Counted from the first letter of the stretch, positions 16,725 through 25,431 are shown. The stretch is DNA of 47,302 bases from an uncultured Acidaminococcus sp. (GCA_905213155.1 CAJMHI010000009.1:1-47302), one strand, 5' to 3'. Numbers and translations are program-made. The notes: generated from the letters alone by a model not told the origin.

Positions 16725-17651
16725 ATGATTATCAATACCGGCATGCGGACGGACATTCCCGCTTTTTACAGCCGCTGGCTGCGGAACAGGCTGAAAGCAG
16801 GTTTTGTTCTGGTGCGCAATCCTTACAATGAAATGCAGGTTACTAGATACGTCCTTTCCCCGGATGTGGTAGATCTGATCGGCTTTTGTACCAAAAATCC
16901 TATCCCATTGCTGCCTTATATGGATGCACTCAGCGCCTACGGGCAATACTGGTTTGTTTCCATTACCCCGTATGGAAAAGATATTGAACCAGGAGTGCCG
17001 GATAAAAAACAAGTCATCCGTGCTTTTCAGAAGCTTTCAACGCAGCTTGGCGTGGACTGTGTAGGTTGGAGGTATGATCCCATTCTTATCAATGCGCAGT
17101 ATACAGCCGAGAAACATTTACTCCTGTTTGAAAAGATAGCTGCGGCGCTTGCTGGCTATACGAAAACCTGCGTCATTAGTTTTATTGATTTGTACCCGAA
17201 AGTACGGAAAAATTTCCCCCAGGCCCAGGCCGTTTCCAAGGAAATGCGGCTGTATCTGGGAACAAACTTTATCCGCATTGCGGCTAAATACGGTATGACC
17301 ATAAAACCTTGCGGAGAAGGAACGGAACTTGCAGCGTACGGTGCCGACTGCAGCGGCTGTATGACACTTTCTGTTTATGAGCAAGCGCTCCACTGCAAAT
17401 TGCGTGCGCCTAAAATCCCCGGCGCCAGGAAAGAATGTGTCTGTTTTTTGAATTGTGATATTGGAGCGTATAATTCCTGTGGGCATTTTTGCTGGTATTG
17501 TTATGCCAACGGGAGCCATGCACAAGTTACCCGAACCATGGCCCGGCATAATCCCGATTCCCCCTTTTTGATCGGAGAGGGGCAGCCGGGCGATGTTATT
17601 CATAACGCCCAGCAGAAAAGTTGGAAGGATATAGCGACCAGCTTATTTTAA
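16725..17651 (+). CDS. DUF1848 family protein
   Basis: A 308-residue protein that I place in DUF1848 from the C-terminal cysteine pattern CDIGAYNSC followed by CGHFCWYCYAN, plus an upstream GADCSGC. The CxxxCxxC arrangement looks like a radical-SAM or other Fe-S site placed unusually at the C-terminus. The N-terminus (MIINTGMRTDIPAFYSRWLRN) is also family-like. Function is unknown; a DNA- or tRNA-associated radical reaction would be speculation. It is driven by a promoter repeat shared with the gene at 18534, and no partner gene is adjacent. Confidence 0.82.
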   Translation: MIINTGMRTDIPAFYSRWLRNRLKAGFVLVRNPYNEMQVTRYVLSPDVVDLIGFCTKNPIPLLPYMDALSAYGQYWFVSITPYGKDIEPGVPDKKQVIRAFQKLSTQLGVDCVGWRYDPILINAQYTAEKHLLLFEKIAAALAGYTKTCVISFIDLYPKVRKNFPQAQAVSKEMRLYLGTNFIRIAAKYGMTIKPCGEGTELAAYGADCSGCMTLSVYEQALHCKLRAPKIPGARKECVCFLNCDIGAYNSCGHFCWYCYANGSHAQVTRTMARHNPDSPFLIGEGQPGDVIHNAQQKSWKDIATSLF

Positions 17652-17823
17652 AAGGCATGTTTCTTAGGGGATTACTGCCACTTGATCACGGTATCAGAGA
17701 AAGTCTATAAGCCTGCATTTAACAGATAGTATTCACCTATCAGGTCGTTCACCAGTGAAGCTAAAATGGGACAACAAATTGCAGTATCTGTAACAAATGA
17801 ACTGTTAGTATACCGCGGGAATG

Positions 17824-18009
17824 CTATGGCTCGTCTTGTACCAGGACAATACTGCCGGCCATATAGGAAAGCTTCCCAATTCTGGTACGAATGTATCGGA
17901 TATAATTTAATGCTATGTTGGGGATACGAAGGACGAGTGCAATATAATTGCGAATTTCGATTAAGTCCATTTCGGCATCAGGGGTGATGATGATTTTGTA
18001 AGAGCCCAC
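17824..18009 (-). pseudogene. ParE/RelE-type toxin, truncated by an amber codon
   Basis: The reading frame starts with GTG overlapping the last base of the antitoxin stop (TAGTG) and encodes 61 residues resembling the first two thirds of a RelE/ParE toxin (YKIIITPDAEMDLIEIRNYI). It stops with TAG right after VQDEP. Family members continue with Trp and then a HSRGI-like stretch, and the DNA past the stop still reads HSRGI in frame, so TGG probably became TAG. Beyond that the sequence no longer looks like the family. The C-terminal strands and catalytic residues are missing, so the product is probably inactive. Confidence 0.7.
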
Positions 18010-18305
18010 TATTTGAGACCGCTTTCTAAATCATCAAACACATCGCTAAATGAGCGTCCTTTTCCTGCAACAGATTGCTCGTAGCTGTGTTGCAGTTTTG
18101 CGTTTAGTTCAGAATCTGACATGGTATCAGCCGTTTTGGGAATTGAAGGGATGGAAAGCGAGAAGGGGATACCTTGTTTGTATATGATCTGACGATATAG
18201 AGAATTTATGACAACGGAAACCGGAATGCCTAACTTTTGAAGAATAGATTCCGCTTCTAGTTTTACATTATTTTCGACACGAGCACTTACAGTGGAGTCC
18301 TTCAT
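18009..18305 (-). CDS. RelB/DinJ-family antitoxin
   Basis: A 98-residue protein with an N-terminal ribbon-helix-helix (MKDSTVSARVENNVKLEAES, then ILQKLGIPVSVVINSLYRQI), typical of RelB/DinJ antitoxins. The C-terminal tail is charged and should wrap the toxin. A very strong ribosome site (AGGAGGTGG) lies just upstream of the ATG at 18305; a longer frame to 18353 is not needed. It is translationally coupled to the downstream toxin remnant. It normally represses its own operon. With the toxin broken it may now be a leftover or serve other copies in trans. Confidence 0.85.
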   Translation of the reverse strand: MKDSTVSARVENNVKLEAESILQKLGIPVSVVINSLYRQIIYKQGIPFSLSIPSIPKTADTMSDSELNAKLQHSYEQSVAGKGRSFSDVFDDLESGLK

Positions 18306-18450
18306 GTGACCACCTCCTATGAGCATTGTAGCCCAATGACATGCGAATTGCAATACAAATAAAATGTAAACAGACTAACCTGGGGAATGCCGTCATACAA
18401 CCCTTCAGAAAATTATATTTTCATTTGGTTTGCTAGAACAACAGAAACAC

Positions 18451-18501
18451 GTTGGAAAAGCAGATTATCTAGTATACAATACTTAGAGAAGAATCGGGTA
18501 T
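18451..18501 (+). repeat. 51-bp promoter repeat, copy 2
   Basis: Ungapped match to copy 1 at 41 of 51 positions, with identical TTGGAA and TACAAT elements at 17-bp spacing. It ends 32 bp before the ATG at 18534, which it probably drives. Confidence 0.75.
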
Positions 18502-18533
18502 CGGGCAGGAACTTTTTGAGGGAGGGATTTGCA

Positions 18534-19193
18534 ATGAGGAAAAATATGGTGATTTGTTTTGAGCTTTTGCTGGCAGCACTTGTCGCCATTCCCTTGGGCG
18601 TGGGACGGGCCAGTGTGGAAAAACACACCGTTTCAAAAAGCAACTACCAGATGAGTTATCCCATCGTCTATGTGGATCATAATGAGGCCGCACAGAACCG
18701 GATCAATTCGGATCTCTATCAGTACATTGCAGGATTTCAAAATAGCTATGAGACGGGAGATTTCTCTAAAGGAGATTTTTCTTATCTAGTCCGCTATGAA
18801 GATGATAAATTGATTTCCCTGACCTTGGCCGATTACCGCTATCGGCAGGACGCTGTCCATGGCTATACCTATACCCGGGGCCTCACTTACAGCAAGGTGA
18901 CTGGGGAAAAATTATTGCTACCCTATTTTGTGAAGATCAGTACAGCGGATAAAGGGCTGATACTTTCCCAACCGATCTATAATAGCCAGAATGAACGGAT
19001 TCCTCTGAACCAAACTTTTGCTCAGGACGCTTTTATGTGGAATAAACTAAAGATCAGCGATAACTACTATCTGGCAGGCGGAGGCAATATCGTCCTGTTG
19101 TATCCACCTTATGAATTGGGCTCTTATGCACAGGGGACCCTGCGTGTGGTTCTTTCTCCACGTATCATTGATTATCTGAATCGGAAGAATTAA
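18534..19193 (+). CDS. Secreted DUF3298-like protein
   Basis: A 219-residue protein with an N-terminal signal peptide or anchor (about residues 5-25). The body resembles DUF3298/DUF4163 (RsiV-like) extracellular domains: an early SYPIV segment, a central LTLADYRYRQDAVHGYTYTRG block, then YFVKISTADKG and a C-terminal RVVLSPRIIDYL. There is no anti-sigma domain, so it is not a full RsiV. The start at 18534 follows GGGAGGGA. The protein at 45834 has the same overall plan and may be a distant relative. A role in the envelope is inferred from the signal peptide only. Confidence 0.7.
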   Translation: MRKNMVICFELLLAALVAIPLGVGRASVEKHTVSKSNYQMSYPIVYVDHNEAAQNRINSDLYQYIAGFQNSYETGDFSKGDFSYLVRYEDDKLISLTLADYRYRQDAVHGYTYTRGLTYSKVTGEKLLLPYFVKISTADKGLILSQPIYNSQNERIPLNQTFAQDAFMWNKLKISDNYYLAGGGNIVLLYPPYELGSYAQGTLRVVLSPRIIDYLNRKN

Positions 19194-19331
19194 GCTGAAT
19201 TAACGCCAGAATTGTGCGTAAAATATTTTTTACGCTTAGACTCTTGTAGTGCCGGGATGCAGTATTTTTGAATGAACAATCAAAAGCGCTGCTGCATTGG
19301 AAAATAAGGATTTTGCCAAAAGGAGTTGTTT

Positions 19332-20663
19332 ATGGATCTTGGTACGCAGTATGATAGGAAGAAAAAGACCATAGAAGAGGTCCTCGCCCTAATCCAGGAT
19401 GGGGACTATATGCTGTCCGCCCAGGCTATGGCGGAACCGGTAAGTCTGCTGGAAAAAATGCCTCTCCTGAAAAAATGGGGACGGAAGGGACTGACCTACA
19501 ATTCCTGCATGCCTATGGCAGATCTGCCCTGGTATCATGATCCGGCCATGGAGGAAACCTTGGAGCATGTTTCCTGGTTCTTCAGCGCTCCCACCCGAAA
19601 GGCCCATGCCGAAGGATTGTGCAGCTTTTTGCCTGCCGGGTCCACCAGCCTGGTCCGAAAGACGCTCCAGCGGGCAGCAGCGCAGCACCGGCGTCCGGTG
19701 CTGCTGGCTTCTGCTTCTCCCATGGATGCCCACGGATATTTTTCCCTTTCCCTTAGTGCGCTTTTCGAGCGGGATATCATCGATGGGGGCGCCTTAGTGC
19801 TGCTGGAAGTGAGCCCTCATTTCCCCCGTACCTGGGGAGATACCTTGCTGCCCATATCCCGGGTTGCCGCTTTTGTAGAAACGGACCGGAGAGCACCGGT
19901 TTCCTCCCTGCCCTGCATGGGGGAGATAGATCGGAAGATTGCGGCCCAGGTGGCAGAACTGATCCCGGACGGATCCACACTCCAGCTGGGAGTGGGGCAT
20001 ATTCCCAGCGCTGTAGCGGAAGAATTGAAGAACCGGAAACATTTGGGGATCCATAGCGGTCTGTTCAGCGACAGTCTGATGGATCTGATCCGCTGTGGAG
20101 CCGTGGACAACACCCGAAAAGGGTTCCTGGACGAGATTTCTCTCTGCGCCTTTGCCAACGGCTCCCAGGAATTGTATGACTTCCTGGATGATAATCCGGG
20201 AGTGGTCTTCCGCCGGGGCACCTTTGTCAATGAACCGAATATTATTGCCCGAAATCGGAACATGGTGTCTCTGAATACAGGGCTGGAAATCGATCTTACC
20301 GGCCAGTGTGCCGCCGAATCCATGGGCTTTACCCAGTTTTCTGCCACCGGAGCCCAAACAGAAACGATCCAAGGGGCCCAGCTGTCCCCGGGAGGGAAAT
20401 CCATCCTGGCGCTCCGTTCAGTATATTCTGTCCGGAATGCCCAGGGAGAAAAAGTGCTGAAGTCCAAGATCGTCCCCTATTTCCGGCCCGGGACTATCGT
20501 TTCCACTTCCCGAAATGAAATTGACTTTGTAGTGACTGAATATGGAGTCGCTTGGCTGCGGGGTGCCTCTATCAAAGAACGGGTCAAAGAACTGATTGCT
20601 GTGGCCCATCCCGCCTTTCGGGATAAACTCCAGGCAGAAGCGCGGCGCTGTGGAATTGGATAA
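19332..20663 (+). CDS. Acetyl-CoA hydrolase/transferase family protein lacking catalytic Glu
   Basis: A 443-residue protein with the two-domain layout of the 4-hydroxybutyrate/acetyl-CoA transferase family (GVGHIPSAVAEEL near residue 220, TGLEIDLTGQCAAESMG near 315). Active members carry a glutamate in a block like GIHSEMFSD that forms the acyl-CoA anhydride. Here the block reads GIHSGLFSD, with Gly243 at the expected Glu position. The enzyme may be inactive, act as a hydrolase by another route, or belong to a subfamily with different chemistry. The start at 19332 follows AAAAGGAG. It lies upstream of adhE but is separated from it by a strong terminator. Confidence 0.8.
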   Translation: MDLGTQYDRKKKTIEEVLALIQDGDYMLSAQAMAEPVSLLEKMPLLKKWGRKGLTYNSCMPMADLPWYHDPAMEETLEHVSWFFSAPTRKAHAEGLCSFLPAGSTSLVRKTLQRAAAQHRRPVLLASASPMDAHGYFSLSLSALFERDIIDGGALVLLEVSPHFPRTWGDTLLPISRVAAFVETDRRAPVSSLPCMGEIDRKIAAQVAELIPDGSTLQLGVGHIPSAVAEELKNRKHLGIHSGLFSDSLMDLIRCGAVDNTRKGFLDEISLCAFANGSQELYDFLDDNPGVVFRRGTFVNEPNIIARNRNMVSLNTGLEIDLTGQCAAESMGFTQFSATGAQTETIQGAQLSPGGKSILALRSVYSVRNAQGEKVLKSKIVPYFRPGTIVSTSRNEIDFVVTEYGVAWLRGASIKERVKELIAVAHPAFRDKLQAEARRCGIG

Positions 20664-20714
20664 AGAAATACAGACTCTGTGCAAACATCAGCACAGGGTC
20701 TGTATTTCTTTCTT
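20662..20714 (+). terminator. Terminator after CoA-transferase-like gene
   Basis: A stem of about 20 bp, AAAGAAATACAGACTCTGTGC against GCACAGGGTCTGTATTTCTTT, with an 8-nt loop and a T-rich 3' side. Confidence 0.9.
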
Positions 20715-20817
20715 CAGATGACCAAAACTAGAAGCAGAACGTCATATCAAATGTAGAAAATGTTTTGATTATACAATTAATTTACATTTTATGGTAAAAT
20801 AAACTGTATACAGTATG

Positions 20818-20912
20818 CTGAATTGATACAGTCGTTTTACCTGTCAATTCAGCACCGGCGATAAGTCAACCGTGAGTAAGAGACAGGGTTGCGTTTGACA
20901 CGCTGCCCACGG
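20818..20912 (+). promoter_or_regulatory. Structured leader of adhE
   Basis: The first hairpin is CTGAATTG-(AT)-ACAG / CTGT-CAATTCAG (20818-20852), a 12-bp stem with a 2-nt bulge. The second is CCGT...GGGTTGCG-TTTGACA-CGCTGCCC-ACGG (20870-20912), ending a few bases before the AAGGAGG ribosome site (20917-20923). The second could affect translation start. The upstream AT-rich DNA (20750-20810) is likely to hold the promoter, but no single -35/-10 pair stands out. No known riboswitch was recognised. Confidence 0.4.
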
Positions 20913-20929
20913 AAAAAAGGAGGTCCTTT

Positions 20930-23701
20930 ATGGCACACGAAGTACGGATTCATTCTGTGGAAACACTGGAGCAAGCATTACCGCTGATTCGTCAAGCAGA
21001 AGCACTGTTCGCTACCTTCTCCCAGGAAAAAGTAGACGAGATCTGCGAAAAAGCAGCCATGGCCGTATCGAAAATGCGCATTCCTCTGGCGAAAATGGCT
21101 TGCGAGGAAACGGGGTATGGCGTGGTTGTTGATAAAGTGACCAAAAACCAATATGCGTCCGAACATATATGGAACTATATGCGGAACGCCAGGACCTGTG
21201 GCGTGATTGAGGAGAATCCTACTTACGGAACCAAACGAGTTGCTTCCCCAAAGGGTATTATAGCAGCCATTACCCCTACCACAAACCCAACGTCCACAAC
21301 AATTTTTAAAGTACTCATTGCCTTAAAAACCAGAAACGCCATTATCGTTTCTCCCCATCCCAATGCGGTCCAATGTTCCATCGCCGCAGCGCGGATTATG
21401 CGGGATGCTGCCATAGAGGCCGGCCTGCCGGAAAACATCATTACCTGGATTGAAACACCGGCACTGGATATTTCCGACTATCTGATGAAACATGTGGATT
21501 TGATCATCGCCACCGGCGGATCCGGCATGGTGCATGCTGCGTATTCTTCCGGAACACCTGCCATCGGCGTAGGCCCTGGAAACTGTAACGTAGTGATCGA
21601 TGAAACGGCGGATCTGCGGATGGCTGTGGAATCCATCATCCATTCCAAGACTTTTGATAACGGCATGATCTGCGCAACGGAGCAGCACATTACCGTATTG
21701 TCCAGTGTCTATGATGAAGTAAAGAAACTATTGCAGGCTGCCAGGTGTTACTTCCTGAATGAGGAAGAAGCGGCGAAAGTGGCAGAAGTTTTCTATAATC
21801 CGAAAAATCATGGTGTTAAACCGCCTGCAGTAGGACAGACCGCCGTAAAACTGGCGGAAATGGCAGGTATCACGGTGCCTGCCCATACCAAGGTATTGAT
21901 TTACGAGACAAACGATCCTTCCCATGATAATCCCTGGGCTAACGAAAAATTGACAACGCTGCTGGGCATGTTTAAAGCGGATACTCTGGACGAAGCCTAT
22001 GACATCTGTGCACAACTGGTACTGGAGGGCGGGGCAGGACATACTGCCTGCTTATACGTAGATCCAACGGAAGAAGACAAAATTAACCGGTTTGCCGAGA
22101 AGATGAAAGCCGGACGGATCCTGATCAATACGCCTACAGCTTTCGGTGGGATCGGCGACCTGTATAACTTTGATCTGGCCCCATCACTGACCTTGGGACC
22201 TGGCGCAGTAGGACACTCTTCCTACATGGGCAATACCAACTTCGAACAGCTACTGGATATTAAAGTCGTGGCATCCCGGCAGGAAAACATGCTGTGGCTG
22301 CAAATGCCAAAGAAGGTTTACCATAAGACCGGCTGTACGCCTGTGGCCATTCGGGAATTTAAAGAAGTATATGACTTCAAGCGTTGCTTTATTGTTACGG
22401 ATGCTAACTTGTACCAGATCGGCGCCTGTGATGCTATCATCAAACAGCTCCACGATTTAGGAATCCAGACCTCTGAGTACTTTGATATCCGGGTAGATCC
22501 GCAGATCCAGGATGCTATGCTGGGGCTGCCGAAGATGCATGAGTTTGATCCGGACGTAATCCTGGCTATCGGTGGCGGGGCAGCTATTGATACGGCCAAA
22601 ATCATGTGGATCATGTATGAACATCCGGAAGAAAAATTCCTGGATATGGCAACCACCTTTATTGATATCCGCAAGAGAATCCGGTTTTTCCCGCAAATGG
22701 GCTCCAAAGCCAAACTGGTTTGCGTCCCCACCACAGCGGGAACGGGCTCTGAATGTACACCCTTTACCATTATCTCTGACGGGAATACCGGTATGAAGTG
22801 GCCACTGATTGGCTATGAAATGATGCCAGAAATGGCCATTGTGGATGCAGGCAATATGATGAAATTGCCGCCCCGGGCTACCCAGGCCTCTGGGTACGAC
22901 GTGTTAACACACGCCGTAGAAGCCTATGTATCCATCTACGCTACGGAATATACGGACGGATTCTGTAAGGAAGCTACCAAGATGGTCTTTGATTACCTGA
23001 AGAGAGCATATAAGAGCGCTTTTCGTGGTGCAAAACCGGATCCGGAAGCCAGGGAAAAAATGGCAGATGCCTCCACGCTGGCGGGTATTGGATTTGCTAA
23101 CGCATTTTTGGGAATCAACCACTCCATGTCCCATAAGATTGGCGGATGGTTCCATATACCACACGGCACGGCGAATGCGCTACTATTCCCCTATGTTTGC
23201 CGCTTTAACGCACAGAAACACCCCTATCATATGGGAACCTTCTCCCAGTACAAATATCCCCAGGCCTTTGAACGCTATGTCCAGCTGGGCGAATTGATTG
23301 GTGTGAAGGGCAAGACGGACGAAGAGACCTTCGAAAACTGGATCAAGGCCTCCGAACAGCTGAAGGCGGATATTGATATTCCGGCAACGGTTTGGGAATG
23401 GCTCCAGGAAGCCCATCCGGAAAAGAGCAAGGAAGAATGGGAAAAAGAATTCCTGGCGGCAGTCAATCAGATGTCCGAATGGGCATTCCATGATGCTTGT
23501 ACAGGCTGTAACCCTGTGTATCCCACAATTTCCGAATTGAAAGCGCTGTTTTTACGTTCCTTCTACGGAGATGCTGTGTTCGTAGAAAAATATGGGGATG
23601 TACTGGAAGTTCCTGTGGAACTGCCCACCGATACCCATGCGGATTATCCTATGGGAAGTACGGTAGAGCTGGGTAAAGATAAGACTGGCGGATTTAACTA
23701 A
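20930..23701 (+). CDS. adhE: Bifunctional aldehyde-alcohol dehydrogenase AdhE
   Basis: Reduces acetyl-CoA to acetaldehyde and then ethanol with two NADH, regenerating NAD+ in fermentation. The N-terminal ALDH domain has the thioester cysteine near residue 247 (NGMICATEQH). The C-terminal iron-dependent ADH domain has the nucleotide motif AIGGGAAIDTAK and iron ligands in GYDVLTHAVEAY (D657, H661), SMSHKIGG and HIPHG. At 923 residues it is slightly longer than most AdhE proteins, mainly through C-terminal additions. AdhE normally forms filaments (spirosomes). A strong AAGGAGG site precedes the start. The next gene is a decayed copy of its ADH domain. Confidence 0.95.
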   Translation: MAHEVRIHSVETLEQALPLIRQAEALFATFSQEKVDEICEKAAMAVSKMRIPLAKMACEETGYGVVVDKVTKNQYASEHIWNYMRNARTCGVIEENPTYGTKRVASPKGIIAAITPTTNPTSTTIFKVLIALKTRNAIIVSPHPNAVQCSIAAARIMRDAAIEAGLPENIITWIETPALDISDYLMKHVDLIIATGGSGMVHAAYSSGTPAIGVGPGNCNVVIDETADLRMAVESIIHSKTFDNGMICATEQHITVLSSVYDEVKKLLQAARCYFLNEEEAAKVAEVFYNPKNHGVKPPAVGQTAVKLAEMAGITVPAHTKVLIYETNDPSHDNPWANEKLTTLLGMFKADTLDEAYDICAQLVLEGGAGHTACLYVDPTEEDKINRFAEKMKAGRILINTPTAFGGIGDLYNFDLAPSLTLGPGAVGHSSYMGNTNFEQLLDIKVVASRQENMLWLQMPKKVYHKTGCTPVAIREFKEVYDFKRCFIVTDANLYQIGACDAIIKQLHDLGIQTSEYFDIRVDPQIQDAMLGLPKMHEFDPDVILAIGGGAAIDTAKIMWIMYEHPEEKFLDMATTFIDIRKRIRFFPQMGSKAKLVCVPTTAGTGSECTPFTIISDGNTGMKWPLIGYEMMPEMAIVDAGNMMKLPPRATQASGYDVLTHAVEAYVSIYATEYTDGFCKEATKMVFDYLKRAYKSAFRGAKPDPEAREKMADASTLAGIGFANAFLGINHSMSHKIGGWFHIPHGTANALLFPYVCRFNAQKHPYHMGTFSQYKYPQAFERYVQLGELIGVKGKTDEETFENWIKASEQLKADIDIPATVWEWLQEAHPEKSKEEWEKEFLAAVNQMSEWAFHDACTGCNPVYPTISELKALFLRSFYGDAVFVEKYGDVLEVPVELPTDTHADYPMGSTVELGKDKTGGFN

Positions 23702-23740
23702 GAAGACGACTACTCCTGATCAAGAAGGGATGGTTGCCTG

Positions 23741-24637
23741 ATGAGACAAGTGAATTTACCGGAAAAAGTTTATTTTAAAGAAGGATGTACTCCTGTTGCA
23801 CTACGGGAATTGGCAGAGATTTACCATCGGAAACGCGTGCTCCTGGTTTCAGGCCTTGCAGCGCTGCGTAATGATACAGTCATGAAGCTCAGCCGTTTCT
23901 TTGAAAAACAGGATATCCAAACAGCAGAAGTGATTGTGTCCGATGCTTTCCCTACCTATGGAGACTTGCAAGAACCTTTGCACAAAGTGCAGGAATTTCT
24001 GCCCGACGTCATTCTGGGTGTGGGCAGCGATGGTGTACTCAGTGCGGCCAAAGGCCTCCGGTTTCTCTATGAGAATCCGGAGATGCCCCTGGAGCAGGCA
24101 AGTTTCGTATCAGGCCTACATGCTGGAGAAAAGGCATTGCTGGTGCTCATGGGAACTACGCTGGAGGGGGGACTGCAAAATTCCACACTGGGAATATTTT
24201 CCAACGGGGAGCATCCTGTTGCCGTATCCAGCTTGGCTTTCCTGCCGCTAGTTGCGATCACGGACGGGGAATTCGTTCGGGACCTGTCTGCAGACGAAAT
24301 TCGGCAGGGAATAGAGACCATCCTTGCCAGATGTCTGGCTGTATACCTGGAAGAAGGACATTCGGAGTATACGGACAGTTTTCTTGCGGAAGCTATCGGT
24401 ACGGTGCTGCGGTGGAAAGATGCGGCACTGGCAGGGGAGCCAGCTGGTAAAGCCCATCTGCTGCAAGCGGCTTCTTTAGGTGGAGCGGCTTACGGAAATA
24501 TAAGCCACATGTATGTGGCTCGTCCCATACTGGCCGATCTCAAAGAAAAATCCAAACAACAGGAACAGCGTATGGAACGCTTATACTCTTGCGTAGGCAC
24601 GGTCGCTGCGAAGCGTCTTAAAACAATACTGGAATAA
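23741..24637 (+). CDS. AdhE ADH-domain-like pseudoenzyme
   Basis: A 298-residue intact frame whose start (PEKVYFKEGCTPVALRELAE) closely parallels the beginning of the AdhE ADH domain (PKKVYHKTGCTPVAIREFKE). Later EYTDSFLAEA matches EYTDGFCKEA. The catalytic features are gone: the Gly-rich AIGGGAAIDTAK becomes GVGSDGVLSAAK, the ligand pair D...H becomes T...R, and HIPHG is absent; one His (ISHM) may remain. The C-terminal ~100 residues of the domain are also missing. It lies 40 bp after adhE with a GAAGGGATGG ribosome site and no terminator between, so it is probably co-expressed. A structural or regulatory role is inference. Confidence 0.75.
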   Translation: MRQVNLPEKVYFKEGCTPVALRELAEIYHRKRVLLVSGLAALRNDTVMKLSRFFEKQDIQTAEVIVSDAFPTYGDLQEPLHKVQEFLPDVILGVGSDGVLSAAKGLRFLYENPEMPLEQASFVSGLHAGEKALLVLMGTTLEGGLQNSTLGIFSNGEHPVAVSSLAFLPLVAITDGEFVRDLSADEIRQGIETILARCLAVYLEEGHSEYTDSFLAEAIGTVLRWKDAALAGEPAGKAHLLQAASLGGAAYGNISHMYVARPILADLKEKSKQQEQRMERLYSCVGTVAAKRLKTILE

Positions 24638-24647
24638 GCTGTACTAG

Positions 24648-24698
24648 AAGGTGCTATGAAAAAAGGAAAGGTTATTTTTCACAGCACCTTTCCTTTTT
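24648..24698 (+). terminator. Terminator of adhE unit with two competing hairpins
   Basis: Hairpin A pairs AAGGTGCTATGAAAAA with TTTTTCACAGCACCTT (one mismatch). Hairpin B pairs AAAAAGGAAAGGT with ACCTTTCCTTTTT (13 bp, perfect) and runs into the T tract. The two share sequence and cannot form together. Confidence 0.8.
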
Positions 24699-24774
24699 AG
24701 ACAATATCTAGATTGCTGGTAGATTGCAAACTGGACCCGAACAGTAAAAATTGAAATGAGTCATTTTACCATAG

Positions 24775-25371
24775 ATGGCACGAAAGGAGTGGAAAGTGGA
24801 CATTGAGCAATATGTAATGGCCTATGAGGTGGAGCAGGACAGGCTCCGAGCGCTGCTGCCGGACGGATTTATATCCCTGCGCCCTGTGCTGCGGATTAAT
24901 GCAGAAGTTCGATGCGGGAAAATCGGCTATGTAGAGTTTAATACACCTGTAGAAAAGGGCGGCACCAGAGGCTGGCTGAATATCGGGTATACAGATACAG
25001 CTGCTTTCGTGTGCAAGGGGCAAACGATCACCTTTAACATGGCGCATTTGACCATTTCCTTTACCAGTGTGGGAATCGCCGGATCCTGCCCTGCGGAAAA
25101 AGATAATGCCGGCTGCTTTTTCTTACAGGCAGGAAAAGAAACACTGCGGAGAGTGGAAGAAATTACTGCCAATAAAGAATTTTGTGATTGTCGGTTTGCC
25201 TGGAGGTTTGGACAAGAAGGCGCGCAGGGCATAAGTCAAGGGAAAACGCTTCCTGCCTATCCAACGGAGGTTCAACATGTGTACCCCAAAGAAGCGTTTA
25301 CCGTAGAAAATGCAGCTAAAATTCCATGCCAGCAAGTGCTGGGGACCTATAAAGTCCTTTTTACAAGATAG
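24775..25371 (+). CDS. Acetoacetate decarboxylase-like small protein, function unknown
   Basis: A protein of 198 residues from the ATG, or 191 from the in-frame GTG at 24796. It starts with the VDIEQYVMAYEVEQDRLRAL pattern followed by LLPDGFISLRPVLRINAE. The substrate-cavity style of the early region recalls acetoacetate-decarboxylase/DUF2071-like folds, but no catalytic lysine motif can be assigned. The GTG has AAAGGAG 6 nt upstream whereas the ATG has no clear ribosome site, so the GTG may be the real start. It lies downstream of the adhE terminator and has its own terminator. Confidence 0.55.
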   Translation: MARKEWKVDIEQYVMAYEVEQDRLRALLPDGFISLRPVLRINAEVRCGKIGYVEFNTPVEKGGTRGWLNIGYTDTAAFVCKGQTITFNMAHLTISFTSVGIAGSCPAEKDNAGCFFLQAGKETLRRVEEITANKEFCDCRFAWRFGQEGAQGISQGKTLPAYPTEVQHVYPKEAFTVENAAKIPCQQVLGTYKVLFTR

Positions 25372-25400
25372 TGCAAAGAAGAGAGAAATGACAGTGATGG

Positions 25401-25431
25401 AAAGGCGGAGCCATGGTGCCCCGCCTTTTTC
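25401..25431 (+). terminator. Terminator after 24775 gene
   Basis: AAGGCGG / CCGCCTT stem with inner GC-rich pairing, followed by TTTTT. Confidence 0.8.

Noticed and set aside
17766..17987. 73-residue plus-strand frame opposite the toxin remnant
   Set aside because: It is antisense to the toxin frame, has no ribosome site and no recognisable motif.
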